NCBI GenBank assembly: GCA_023425025.1
Contig: JAFADG010000016.1
Span: 1 to 64,000, forward strand
Direction of reading: 5' to 3'
Length of the DNA: 64,000 nt
Source: Bacillota bacterium
GTDB taxonomy: Bacteria > Bacillota > Clostridia > Christensenellales > Aristaeellaceae
Within the stretch, counting starts at the first letter, position 1. Every line of letters begins with the position of its first letter. A program made the translations under genes and the position numbers. Under the pieces are notes generated by a model. It ran no database searches and was not told where the DNA came from. It saw only the letters and a program-made list of their open reading frames with translations. Below, one piece after another: positions 50,317 through 58,829 of this stretch.

Positions 50317-50366
50317 GGCCTTGCTCCTTCAAATCAATTGTGTTTTGATTTTAGGTAATGCAAAGC

Positions 50367-50436
50367 CTGATTCGGACGGGTTTACCAGGTTGCCGCTCCA
50401 TGCACATCCCGTCCGGGATCAGACCATGCATGGAGC
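50367..50436 (-). promoter_or_regulatory. Interleaved stems: candidate attenuator of the MFS gene
   Basis: On the minus strand stem 1 is GCTCCATGCA (50436-50427) with TGCATGGAGC (50404-50395), a perfect 10-bp pair. Stem 2 is CTGATCCCGGACGGG (50422-50408) with CCCGTCCGAATCAG (50380-50367), 8+5 bp around a small bulge. The order is 1-2-1'-2', so they form a pseudoknot or are mutually exclusive. The 5' arm of stem 1 lies in the last codons of the leader peptide. Confidence 0.65.
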
Positions 50437-50457
50437 AAAGGCAATGCAAAGCTTCAT
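50419..50457 (-). CDS. Leader peptide of the MFS exporter (12 aa)
   Basis: A 13-codon frame including stop, MKLCIAFAPCMV, has a weak GAGG site about 10 nt upstream. The codons for A-P-C-M form the 5' arm of stem 1, and the stop lies in the 5' arm of stem 2. A ribosome paused here would block stem 1. It is too short for standard gene calling; the evidence is position and overlap with the stems. Confidence 0.5.
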   Translation of the reverse strand: MKLCIAFAPCMV

Positions 50458-50497
50458 AAACATCATGCCTCGTTAAGGATTTATCGAAACCGGAAGA

Positions 50498-50526
50498 AGT
50501 GTAACATAAACACAGAGTGCGCGCAA
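50498..50526 (-). promoter_or_regulatory. Candidate promoter of the MFS leader
   Basis: On the minus strand TTGCGC, a 17-bp spacer and TACACT lie about 40 nt before the leader peptide start. Confidence 0.45.
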
Positions 50527-50758
50527 GAAACGGCTTCGGAAAAGTTCTCTGAGCCGTATCTTCGCGCAAATCACCCCTTTTGCCTTATTATCATTCGGGA
50601 GCGCTTTGCACGCAAGAAAAGCATGTCAACGAATATATATGCAGCTCACCTTTTACAAACGCACCGTTTCGTGGTAAAATATGTATCGTTCAGTTTGAAA
50701 TAGCGGGCTTCGATAGTGGGCGGAATGCCCTTTTAATTGAAGAAGGGTTAATAAAATC

Positions 50759-51910
50759 ATGGATGCATGCTTACACTGCCAGGCCAGGGGATCAGGGTGC
50801 GGGGGCTGCCCTTATTTGGATATTGCCTATCCGGAGCAATTAAAGAAAAAGCAGGCGCTGGCAAAAAAGCACCTGTCCACCTTTGGAAAGCCGCGGCCCA
50901 TATTGGGTATGACGGATCCGTATCATTACCGCAACAAGGCCATCGCCACCTTTGCCATGGCAAAGGACGGGCTGGTTTCGGGCATCTACCGGGAGGGCAG
51001 CCACCAGGTGGTGCCGGTGTCGCAGTGCCTTTTGCATGCCCGGGAAACGGACGAGGCGCTGGCGGCCGTGCTGGAAACGGCCAGGGAACTGAATATCAAG
51101 GCGTATGACGAGGACCGGCACACGGGCGTTTTGCGCCATGCGCTGGCGCGCCGCGGCCATGTATCCGGCCAGATGATGGTGGTTTTGGTGACCGCGACGG
51201 CCCACCTGCCCATGAGAGAGGAATTTGTCAAACGGCTTCTATCGAAATGCCCCGGCATCATAACGGTGGTGCAGAACATCAACCCCCGCCAGTCCAGCGC
51301 GGTGCTGGGCTTTGTGGAGCATGTGCTCCACGGCCCAGGAAGGATTGAGGATACCTTGTGCGGGCTGAAGTTTTTGATCTCGCCCCGCTCCTTTTACCAG
51401 GTCAACAGCATCCAAACAGAGGTGCTGTATAACGAGGCCATCCGCATGGCGGATCTGACCGGCAGTGAAACCATCATCGACGCCTACTGCGGCATCGGAA
51501 CGCTTACGCTGTGCGCGGCGCAAAAGGCCGGGCAGGCCGTGGGCATTGAGCTGAATCCTTCTGCCGTTACCAACGCCATACGCAACGCCAAAAACAACGG
51601 CATCGAAAACGCTTCCTTCATCAAGGGCGACGCCGGCCGCGTGATGTCGGACATGGCGGAAATGGGCAAGACCGCCGACGTGGTGTTCATGGATCCGCCC
51701 AGGGCCGGCGCCAGCGAGGAATTCATTTGGTCCGTCAGCGCCCTTGCGCCGAAAAAGATCGTGTACATTTCCTGCAATGTGGAAACCCAGGCCCGGGATT
51801 TGAAGCTGTTTCACCACAGGGGATACAGGGTCAGGGTCATCCAGCCGGTGGACATGTTTCCGCATACGGAGCATGTGGAGAGTGTCGTGTTGATGTCTAG
51901 GAAAAATTAA
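50759..51910 (+). CDS. rlmD: 23S rRNA (uracil-C5)-methyltransferase RlmD/RumA type
   Basis: A 383-aa SAM-dependent enzyme methylating 23S rRNA uridine (U1939 or U747 in related enzymes). The N-terminus has the four-cysteine iron-sulfur cluster motif (CLHCQARGSGCGGC, residues 4-17). The methyltransferase part has DAYCGIGTLTLCAAQKAG, MDPPRAGASEEF and the catalytic cysteine in YISCNVETQARDL, ending MFPHTEHVESVVLMSR. No TRAM domain is present. Its 3' end marks the edge of the AT-richer island. Confidence 0.93.
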   Translation: MDACLHCQARGSGCGGCPYLDIAYPEQLKKKQALAKKHLSTFGKPRPILGMTDPYHYRNKAIATFAMAKDGLVSGIYREGSHQVVPVSQCLLHARETDEALAAVLETARELNIKAYDEDRHTGVLRHALARRGHVSGQMMVVLVTATAHLPMREEFVKRLLSKCPGIITVVQNINPRQSSAVLGFVEHVLHGPGRIEDTLCGLKFLISPRSFYQVNSIQTEVLYNEAIRMADLTGSETIIDAYCGIGTLTLCAAQKAGQAVGIELNPSAVTNAIRNAKNNGIENASFIKGDAGRVMSDMAEMGKTADVVFMDPPRAGASEEFIWSVSALAPKKIVYISCNVETQARDLKLFHHRGYRVRVIQPVDMFPHTEHVESVVLMSRKN

Positions 51911-51968
51911 TGAATGCCAAACAAAATTTATATTTGTACGTGTAACATACACGAAAGGAGGAATAAAC

Positions 51969-52487
51969 TTGGTTGAACTTTGGGATATATTGGATGAAAA
52001 CGGCCATGTGACAGGGCGTGTTCACGAGCGTGGCAAGCCCATGAACAAAGGCGAATATCATCTTGAGGTTTATGTTTGGATTGAGAACGATAACGGCGAA
52101 TACCTTATATCGCAAAGGTCGCCGAACAAGACGCGCCCAAATATGTGGGAATGTACGGGCGGAAATGCGGTTGCGGGTGATGATAGCTTGACTACGGCAT
52201 TGAAAGAAGCAAAAGAAGAATTAGGCATTATTCTTGAGCCGCAGAACGGACGAATGATTAAACATCTCTTGCCGTGCAGCGACGCTGAATGTCACGGTTT
52301 GGCTGATGTTTGGTTATTTCGGCAAAATGTAGACATATCAACCGTAATTCTTGCTCCTGATGAAATCTGCAATGCAATGTGGGCAAGCCGTGATGAAATG
52401 AACCGTATGATTGACGAGGGAACATTCACAACATGGGAACAATATACATACATTGACCAATTGTTTGATGGAATTAAAATGGATTGA
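51969..52487 (+). CDS. NUDIX hydrolase
   Basis: A 172-aa enzyme with the Nudix box GGNAVAGDDSLTTALKEAKE ELGI (split here for length; about residues 58-80), which hydrolyses nucleoside diphosphate-linked compounds. The N-terminus (LWDILDENGHVTGRVHERGK) is of the IDI-like/YfcD subtype. The start is TTG, with GGAGG eight bases upstream. Base composition is clearly AT-richer than its neighbours, a sign of transfer. It lies between rlmD and a decayed piece of another rlmD end. Confidence 0.88.
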   Translation: MVELWDILDENGHVTGRVHERGKPMNKGEYHLEVYVWIENDNGEYLISQRSPNKTRPNMWECTGGNAVAGDDSLTTALKEAKEELGIILEPQNGRMIKHLLPCSDAECHGLADVWLFRQNVDISTVILAPDEICNAMWASRDEMNRMIDEGTFTTWEQYTYIDQLFDGIKMD

Positions 52488-52539
52488 TGGGTTGCACACA
52501 GGATAAGCATTTTCCGCGGTTGAAAACTGACATTTGTTT

Positions 52540-52591
52540 TGTCAGCTCACCGCATGTGGAGTGCGTGGTGCTTTTGTCAAAGGAAGCGTAG
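52540..52591 (+). pseudogene. Remnant of an rlmD-type 3' end
   Basis: The frame reads SSPHVECVVLLSKEA and a stop, the C-terminal end of a uracil methyltransferase like RlmD (compare PHTEHVESVVLMSR in the intact gene at 51910). The DNA shares GCATGTGGAG and related bases with the rlmD end. It has no start and no methyltransferase body. It marks a former junction: see the NUDIX island finding. Confidence 0.65.
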
Positions 52592-52621
52592 GATATTTTC
52601 CTTGTGAACAGGAGAAGAAAT

Positions 52622-53275
52622 ATGATTCAAAAAATGAGGCTCTTGCATTATTTGAGCGAAAGCACCTATAAGAAGATATGCGTGAGGCTGGGTTTAAGCG
52701 ATGCCAGCCCTAAAATCGGGGATAATTTCGTAACCCTGGAAAACCAAAAGGTATATCGAATCCATTTGTTCAATATTTTATATGAACAATTCGGGCATGT
52801 GTGGTTTCTGTATACACATATTGATTTTCCGAAGTTTGATTGCTCCTATCAAGCATTTGAAAAGGAACTGTTCATGTGCTACTCTCAATTGTTCGGTCAG
52901 GAGATCATGGCTGATTTCCCTTTGTACGATGAAATAAATTGCGACTATGTTGAATACATGGACATGCTTACGGTAGAAAATGCAAGCCGGAAGATTGCGC
53001 TGTTGGAAAACGGAAAATGTGTCCGTGAGCAGTTGGATCGAGCGTTATGGAACGACTATAAGAAAGCCCACGGAACAATTGCGTTATGCATATGCAAGGA
53101 AGACGATACGCATCTTACCACGTTGGCGCGTTGTTACGGGACGGCGTTGAAAAAAAGATTCAAGGATACATCTTTTCACCGTGCGACAGGTGTGACACCA
53201 AGCAAAATTGTCAATGAAAACACGGAAAAGGAAATAATGAATTGGCTGTACAAAAGCTATGGCCTTACGATATAA
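52622..53275 (+). CDS. Hypothetical protein, AT-richer island
   Basis: A 217-aa soluble protein with no recognised domain. It has many charged and aromatic residues (IHLFNILYEQFGHVWFLYTH, RCYGTALKKRFKDTSFHRAT) and no signal peptide or membrane helix. AGGAGAAG precedes ATG 52622. Composition is AT-richer than the chromosomal background, as in the NUDIX gene upstream, so it may have arrived with the same transfer. Confidence 0.65.
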   Translation: MIQKMRLLHYLSESTYKKICVRLGLSDASPKIGDNFVTLENQKVYRIHLFNILYEQFGHVWFLYTHIDFPKFDCSYQAFEKELFMCYSQLFGQEIMADFPLYDEINCDYVEYMDMLTVENASRKIALLENGKCVREQLDRALWNDYKKAHGTIALCICKEDDTHLTTLARCYGTALKKRFKDTSFHRATGVTPSKIVNENTEKEIMNWLYKSYGLTI

Positions 53276-53333
53276 GTATCTTTTCACATCGTTCCGGTTC
53301 ATCAGATGAAATGATTGGGAGTTTGCCGGCACT

Positions 53334-54281
53334 ATGAAATTTTACTTCGCCCCTTTGGAAGGCCTGACCGGATACGTTTACAGAAATGCCCATCATGCGT
53401 TCTTTCCCCAAGGAATCAATAAATACTTTTCACCGTTTATCATTGCCAATCAAAGCGACAGCTTTAAAACCCGTGACATGAATGATATATTACCGGAGAA
53501 TAACCAGGGGATCGAGCTGATTCCTCAACTGTTGACCAATAACGCCGATGATTTCATTCATACCGCAAAGCGGTTAAAGCAGCTGGGCTATAACGAGATC
53601 AATTTGAATCTGGGCTGCCCGTCGGGAACGGTCGTTTCCAAAGGCAGAGGGTCCGGCTTTCTTGCAAAAACGGCGGAACTCGATGTGTTTTTAGAGAAAA
53701 TTTTCAGCCAACAGATCACAAGGATATCCGTCAAAACGAGGATAGGCAAGGACAGCGCGGAAGAGTTTCATGCGTTGATGGCAATATACAACAAATACCC
53801 CATGGAAGAAGTAATCATACACCCCAGGGTTCAAACGGACTACTATAAAAACAAACCGAATATGGCAATTTTTGCGGAAGCCCTTCATCAAAGCAAGAAC
53901 CCTGTTTGCTACAATGGCGATCTGTTTTCAGCAGGGGATTTTCATGAGTTCTCAGCCGGGTACCCGGGCGTAGGAACGGTCATGCTTGGCAGAGGATTAT
54001 TGATAAATCCGGGTCTCATCCAGGAGCTTTTGTGCAATACCAGGCTCGATAAAAACCTGCTGAAAAACTTTCATGACGCAATCTGTGACGGCTATGCAAG
54101 AATACTCTTTGGGGATAAAAACATTTTGTATAAAATGAAGGATCTTTGGACCTATATGATATTGATGTTTTCCGACCATGCAAAACACTTGAAGCGGATC
54201 AAAAAGGCACAAAGTTTGCGCGATTATCATGAAGCGGTTTCCTGTTTGTTCAGCGAGCTGGATATTTTGGAGAACGGGTAA
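53334..54281 (+). CDS. tRNA-dihydrouridine synthase family protein
   Basis: A 315-aa FMN-dependent TIM-barrel enzyme. Seen: KFYFAPLEGLTGYVYRNAHH at the N-terminus, the catalytic cysteine in INLNLGCPSGTVVSKGRGSG, SVKTRIGKDSAEEF, and NGDLFSAGDFHEFSAGYPGV, then MLGRGLLINPGL. It resembles the Dus branch in shape, though the tRNA position cannot be inferred. Codon use is AT-richer than most of the window. Confidence 0.85.
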   Translation: MKFYFAPLEGLTGYVYRNAHHAFFPQGINKYFSPFIIANQSDSFKTRDMNDILPENNQGIELIPQLLTNNADDFIHTAKRLKQLGYNEINLNLGCPSGTVVSKGRGSGFLAKTAELDVFLEKIFSQQITRISVKTRIGKDSAEEFHALMAIYNKYPMEEVIIHPRVQTDYYKNKPNMAIFAEALHQSKNPVCYNGDLFSAGDFHEFSAGYPGVGTVMLGRGLLINPGLIQELLCNTRLDKNLLKNFHDAICDGYARILFGDKNILYKMKDLWTYMILMFSDHAKHLKRIKKAQSLRDYHEAVSCLFSELDILENG

Positions 54282-54373
54282 TGTTCTGGATGCTGCAAGA
54301 GAGGGCAAATACAGCTATGGTTTTTATTTGGACACAAGGCTGGGAAAATTTATTCACCTGGAGGTAGAGAAAT

Positions 54374-54727
54374 ATGCTGTTTATGCTGATTGTCAAAGCC
54401 TCGAAGAATTCCGAAGCGGGAAATCTCCCAAGCCCGGAGCTTATTAAAGCCATGTCCAAATATAATGAGGAATTACTTCAGGCAGGCGTGCGGGTAATGG
54501 CGAAGGGGCTTCATCCAAGCGCCAATGGCATTCGTATTTCGTATCTGAAAACGGGGGAAACGCCGTTGATTACGGAGGGTCCATTTACGGAAACCAACGA
54601 ATTGATTGCCGGATTCATTTTGATGGACGTACCTTCAAGAGAAGAAGCTGTCCGCTGGGCCCTGCGGATGCCGGACCCGCAAGGCGATGGGGAAGGGCAG
54701 ATTGAGTTGCGTCAGATATTTGAGTAA
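54374..54727 (+). CDS. YciI family protein (YCII/DGPF domain)
   Basis: A 117-aa protein with the family pattern MLFMLIVKASKNSEAGNLPS and the DGPF-like EGPFTETNELIAGFILMDV. The domain occurs alone and next to ECF sigma factors; its function is not settled. GGAGGTAG precedes the ATG. It starts 92 bp after the Dus-like gene, and the DUF6273 gene follows closely. Confidence 0.8.
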   Translation: MLFMLIVKASKNSEAGNLPSPELIKAMSKYNEELLQAGVRVMAKGLHPSANGIRISYLKTGETPLITEGPFTETNELIAGFILMDVPSREEAVRWALRMPDPQGDGEGQIELRQIFE

Positions 54728-54776
54728 TGGGAAAGGGGCGGCATCAGCTGCCACAACAACATGGAGAGAAAGCGCT

Positions 54777-55313
54777 GTGGATGCAAATGTTCTGAATCGG
54801 ACGAGTATGGAAAAAGGGAAAACAATGGTCTTTGGCGGCTATGAATGGCTGGTGCTTGACGTTCAAAACGATCGCGCGCTGCTGATTACCAAAGAGATTG
54901 TGGAAAAGCGGACCTATAACACGACGAATGAAGCGGTCACCTGGGAGAGGTGCACGCTCAGAGCCTACCTGAACGATGTGTTTTATAATCGATTCAGCGA
55001 TGACGAAAAACAACGCATACAGGATGCAAACCTTTTGAACCGCAATAATCCGGCGTATGGAACGGATGGCGGCCAGCCAACCTGCGACAAAGTTTTTCTG
55101 CTCAGCATAGAGGAGGCAAACACATACTTCCAGAACGATTTGGATCCGGTCGCGGCTTATCGGGTCGCGGCCCGCTGGTGGTGGCTGCGCTCGCCCGGCA
55201 TCGGCAATCATGCCGCGTTCGTTGATAAGGACGGCTTTGTCAATGTTCACGGCTACCGGGTCGATTACGCCTATACCGGTGTGCGGCCTGCCGTGTATCT
55301 GAAAATAGGCTGA
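54777..55313 (+). CDS. DUF6273 domain protein
   Basis: A 178-aa protein with the DUF6273 pattern: FGGYEWLVLDVQNDRALLIT, TWERCTLRAYLNDVFYNRFS, WWWLRSPGIGNHAAFVDKDG and AYTGVRPAVYLKIG. The domain occurs in many Clostridia, often with other surface or phage-tail-like domains; its function is unknown. The GTG start has GGAGAG about eight bases upstream; longer open frames overlap the YciI gene. Confidence 0.78.
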   Translation: MDANVLNRTSMEKGKTMVFGGYEWLVLDVQNDRALLITKEIVEKRTYNTTNEAVTWERCTLRAYLNDVFYNRFSDDEKQRIQDANLLNRNNPAYGTDGGQPTCDKVFLLSIEEANTYFQNDLDPVAAYRVAARWWWLRSPGIGNHAAFVDKDGFVNVHGYRVDYAYTGVRPAVYLKIG

Positions 55314-55384
55314 TAGGAAAGCGCGGCAATATGGGCTGAGAAGGGGCCTTTTCTTTTTCCAATAGATAGATGGGAGCAGTGATC

Positions 55385-55987
55385 ATGGGGAATACGGACA
55401 AGTTTGATCAGATTGCCAATAGCTATGACACGCCCGAAAGAATGCAAATCGCAAAGCGATCCGCTGATGCCATCCGCGACTGCCTCGCGGGCGTCAAAGG
55501 CAAGACCGCTGTTGATTTCGGCTGCGGCACCGGCCTTGTAGGCATGCATCTGCTGAAGGATTTTGATTCCATATTGTTTCTGGATACATCGCAAAACATG
55601 ATCCGGGAGGTCCGGCGGAAAATATCCGAATCCAATATCTGCAATGCGGATACGCTGTGCTTTGACTTTGAAAAAGATAGTGTATCGGATTTGCGCGCCG
55701 ATTGTATTTTCATGGTGCAGGTTTTGCTGCATATTGAGGATTTCCGGCCGGTTTTGCGCAGGCTGTACGATGTTTTGAACGCGGGAGGGCACTTGATCGT
55801 TATTGATTTTGACAAGAACGTTGAAATCGCTTCGGCGTTGGTGCATAATGGCTTTGATCAGGAGGAGCTGGCAGGCATCATAAAAGAAATAGGCTGCAAA
55901 CGCGTTCAGTCCAGAACCTTCCACCAGGGGAGCAAAATCTTCATGGGCCATGACGCGTCCTTGTTTATACTCGACGCTGAAAAATGA
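55385..55987 (+). CDS. Class I SAM-dependent methyltransferase
   Basis: A 200-aa enzyme with the SAM-binding motif AVDFGCGTGLVGMHLLKD, then FLDTSQNMIREVRRK and MVQVLLHIEDFRPVLRRLYD. Such small enzymes methylate diverse metabolites; the substrate is unknown. ATG 55385 follows GGGAGC. It ends 53 bp before the radical SAM gene and is probably in the same transcript, so the two could act in one pathway. Confidence 0.85.
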   Translation: MGNTDKFDQIANSYDTPERMQIAKRSADAIRDCLAGVKGKTAVDFGCGTGLVGMHLLKDFDSILFLDTSQNMIREVRRKISESNICNADTLCFDFEKDSVSDLRADCIFMVQVLLHIEDFRPVLRRLYDVLNAGGHLIVIDFDKNVEIASALVHNGFDQEELAGIIKEIGCKRVQSRTFHQGSKIFMGHDASLFILDAEK

Positions 55988-56040
55988 GCTGCTATGCTGC
56001 GCAAAGCACGATGAATTTACTTAATGGCGGAGGATGCTTC

Positions 56041-57165
56041 ATGAAAATTTCAAAGAACGACGCACTGATATGGTTTGATTATTTTGCGCAAATGCCCGAG
56101 GATGAGGAAACCACCGCAAAGCAGAAGGAAATCATATACGCCACCCTCGCGCAGATCGAGGCGGCGGTGGATCACCGGAACGAACTGCTTATGTCGCAAA
56201 TCAAAGGCTTGAAAATGCTGGAGAACAGAACCTTTTATGTGGGAGATGAAAGCAAATTCCCTGTTGGGTGCCGCTCCTGCCTGTTGGGCACGGGCTTGAG
56301 CGCCATCCGCAAAACAAACAAATGCAACTTGAAGTGCAAGTTCTGCTATAACTATGGCCAGCTGGACGATATCCCTCCGGTGGGGGAGGGCATGTGGGAA
56401 ATCGGCGGCACAAAATTTTATGAGAAGGACATCGAGCTGCTTCTTTCCATCCAGCAAAAGCCTACCGGCATTTCCTATGTTTATTTGGAGCCGTTCATGG
56501 AAATTGAAAAGTACTATCCGGTGATCAGAAAATTCAGCGCCGCGCAAATCCATCAGCATCTGTACACAAACGGTACCCTGGCTACGGAGGAAACGCTCAA
56601 AGCGCTGGGGGAAGCCGGCCTGAATGAGCTCCGCTTCAACCTGGGCGCCTCCGGATGTTCAGACAAAGTGATTGCAAACATTGGAATTGCAAAAAAATAC
56701 ATCGGGCGCGTGGGCATTGAAACGCCCATGACCCCTGAATTCTTTGCGGCCTTTTTTAGAAAAAAGCAAACCATCTTCGCGACGGGGCTCGATTTTATCA
56801 ATTGCGCAGAGCTGCATTTGAACGAAAACAATATCGGCAATTATTCCGGGGAAAACATGTATATCTCCAGGCATGGCTATATTTCGCCCGTCTGGAGCAG
56901 GGAGCTGACACTGAAGTTCATGAAGATCGCCGACGATGAAAAGTGGGACCTGGCGGTGCATGACTGTTCGAACTACACGAAATTCGCCAGGGGGCTGAAT
57001 TTGAGCAGCAAGGAAGGCAAGTGGTTTGGCGCCAGCAACTATGCCTGCGAGTTTGCAAGGCTTCCCTATGAGGCTTTTTTGCCGATCCTCAATGATGATG
57101 ATTTTCCGTTTTTGCAGGAGGAAGCCCTGCCCGACGGCTATCAGCCGGAAGTGATCGATTTTTGA
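56041..57165 (+). CDS. Radical SAM protein
   Basis: A 374-aa enzyme with the [4Fe-4S] motif CNLKCKFC at residues 95, 99 and 102. The core continues with YLEPFMEIEKYYPVIRKFSA and LGASGCSDKVIANIGIAKKY. Another Cys pair (CRSC, about residue 81-84) stands just before the cluster motif. It matches the layout of anaerobic radical SAM enzymes of uncertain class; no maturase or substrate partner is recognised. ATG 56041 follows GGCGGAGG. Confidence 0.82.
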   Translation: MKISKNDALIWFDYFAQMPEDEETTAKQKEIIYATLAQIEAAVDHRNELLMSQIKGLKMLENRTFYVGDESKFPVGCRSCLLGTGLSAIRKTNKCNLKCKFCYNYGQLDDIPPVGEGMWEIGGTKFYEKDIELLLSIQQKPTGISYVYLEPFMEIEKYYPVIRKFSAAQIHQHLYTNGTLATEETLKALGEAGLNELRFNLGASGCSDKVIANIGIAKKYIGRVGIETPMTPEFFAAFFRKKQTIFATGLDFINCAELHLNENNIGNYSGENMYISRHGYISPVWSRELTLKFMKIADDEKWDLAVHDCSNYTKFARGLNLSSKEGKWFGASNYACEFARLPYEAFLPILNDDDFPFLQEEALPDGYQPEVIDF

Positions 57166-57280
57166 GGTGCTGTGAACGCGGTTTGTGCTTCAAGCTGAGG
57201 CCCAAAAAGATTTTCTGCAGAAGTATCTGTAAATCATTTTTCTCTCATTCCATATGCATTGCCGCTATAGATAGCATCTG

Positions 57281-57315
57281 TGCGGGCATTCAGCCTTGTT
57301 TGGCGGATGCCCGCA
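57281..57315. terminator. Hairpin between convergent genes
   Basis: TGCGGGCAT and ATGCCCGCA form a 9-bp stem with a 17-nt loop, between the radical SAM gene (plus) and the hydrolase (minus). Confidence 0.5.
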
Positions 57316-57335
57316 TGATGTTGGCATTCGGCCAA

Positions 57336-58169
57336 TTATTGCGGAGCCTTTGCAAGAAACGGCAGGATATATGCAATGGCATTGAAAACCACATGGCCTG
57401 CGCCGGGCAGCAGATGGATTTGCGCGGCCGGCACAAGGCTTTTCAGCCTTTGGGCGGAACCCTGCGCGTCTAGTATGGCGTCATCCTCGCCGTCCAGCCA
57501 CAGGACCGGCATGCGCAGGCGCCGCAGCTCCTCATTGGAAAACAGGGGCAGTTCCTGAATCGGATTGTAGTTTTCGGCGATCAGGTTCATAAAATCCAGG
57601 ACTTCCTTGGGGATGGCCTGTTCGCCAAGGATGTCCCGGGTCACCTTCACGGTTCCATCCGCCTGCCGCGCCTGCCCGGCCTCCAAAAGAAATTGCGGGC
57701 GGACAGGCGCAAGGCCGGCGGGCGCGATAAGTGCCAGGGTCAAAACGCACTCCGGATACGCCGCGGCGAATTTCAGCGCCATCCAGCCGCCCAGCGAGTT
57801 GCCGACGAACGCGGCGCGCGTCAGCCCCAGCGCGTTAAGTACTTCCTTCATCCAGCGCGCAAAGGCGTCTGTGTCAAGGTCAGGCCTGTATTCTTCGCTG
57901 TTTCCGGCTTCGCCAATGATATCCACGGCGTACACCCTGTATTGTGCGGACAGGGCCATGATCTCCGGAAACCAGAAGGCGCTGTTGCTGCCAGAGCCGT
58001 GCAAAAGGAGGACAGGCGGGTTTCCTTGCTGACCGGCGGTCAAAAGAAACGTTTTGCCATAGCCGGTTTCGATGTACTGCTGCCCGAAGGGAAAACGGCT
58101 CAATACATTGTTATAGTAGGCCCGGACCTTGTCCCGCCCGGCCTCGGTTTTGAATACGCTGTTTCTCAT
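57336..58169 (-). CDS. Alpha/beta hydrolase
   Basis: A 277-aa hydrolase with the oxyanion loop VLLLHGSGSNSAFW, the nucleophile elbow FVGNSLGGWMALK, the acid in WLDGEDDAILD and the histidine in LLPGAGHVVFNAIAY. The substrate is unknown. The start ATG 58169 is preceded by AAAAAGGAG; the frame extends to 58271 without a ribosome site. Monocistronic. Confidence 0.88.
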   Translation of the reverse strand: MRNSVFKTEAGRDKVRAYYNNVLSRFPFGQQYIETGYGKTFLLTAGQQGNPPVLLLHGSGSNSAFWFPEIMALSAQYRVYAVDIIGEAGNSEEYRPDLDTDAFARWMKEVLNALGLTRAAFVGNSLGGWMALKFAAAYPECVLTLALIAPAGLAPVRPQFLLEAGQARQADGTVKVTRDILGEQAIPKEVLDFMNLIAENYNPIQELPLFSNEELRRLRMPVLWLDGEDDAILDAQGSAQRLKSLVPAAQIHLLPGAGHVVFNAIAYILPFLAKAPQ

Positions 58170-58373
58170 GATCACATTCTCCTTTTTCAATAGCGGACTA
58201 AAAAGCAACCAATTGATGCTTATAAAGTAATTATAGGTATCAATTGGGAGTGTGTCAAGATCGTTTTGCACGCTTTCGGAAAAGATTGCACCAGCTCCTT
58301 TGTGCGGAGTATCGTCATCTTCTGCCGGGTGCGGCGCTGCTTTGCGCAGCCGGATTTATTTTCGTGAAATGCT

Positions 58374-58402
58374 TTGCCGCTGAAGTCAAAAAGTGTTATT
58401 CT
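58374..58402 (+). promoter_or_regulatory. Candidate promoter
   Basis: TTGCCG, a 17-bp spacer and TATTCT lie about 65 nt upstream of the truncated membrane gene. The -35 match is moderate. Confidence 0.4.
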
Positions 58403-58468
58403 ATGTACATCAGTATGTTTCACCGCTTTGGGCGCAGCAACATTCTCCGTTCGTATAAGGGGGAGCTT

Positions 58469-58717
58469 ATGCCGGCATCCACCATACTGCTGATCGCCTC
58501 GCTGGGCGCCATTTTGATCATTCTGGCCTTACATGTCAATATTTTTGTGTTTGAGCGCAGGGCCTATCTTGTCATGTGGTTTATCGGCTGGGCCGTTATC
58601 GGGGTGAATTACGCACTGGATGCTTTCTTTCCCTTTATCCTCAGAGAAAACCCATGGGTCATTGCGATCAGTTCCGCCTCCTATGTCTTTGCCAAATGGA
58701 AAGGTTCGCCGGCATGA
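58469..58717 (+). pseudogene. N-terminal fragment of a multi-TM sensor protein
   Basis: An 82-residue frame with a good ribosome site (GGGGAGC) and three hydrophobic segments (STILLIASLGAILIILALHV, AYLVMWFIGWAVIGVNYALD, NPWVIAISSASYVF). It looks like the start of a membrane sensor such as a GGDEF protein or histidine kinase, cut off after the third helix; the next bases show no signalling domain. It is probably a remnant, but a small membrane protein cannot be excluded. Confidence 0.5.
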
Positions 58718-58829
58718 TCGCCGGAAAAACCCTGCCTTCGGCGGCCGGCCAGTGATGGATCGGGGATACAGTATTGGATTGTATTTAGCATGGTGCACGC
58801 GCAAAAGCTTGCGCGGGAAAGAGGCGGAT

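Noticed and set aside
50367..50436. Guanidine-III or other known riboswitch in the MFS leader
   Set aside because: Short similarity to ykkC-III strings was not sustained over the conserved core; the leader peptide with competing stems explains the layout better.
54229..54447. 72-codon frame overlapping the Dus-like and YciI genes
   Set aside because: It overlaps both real genes in another frame, with no ribosome site.
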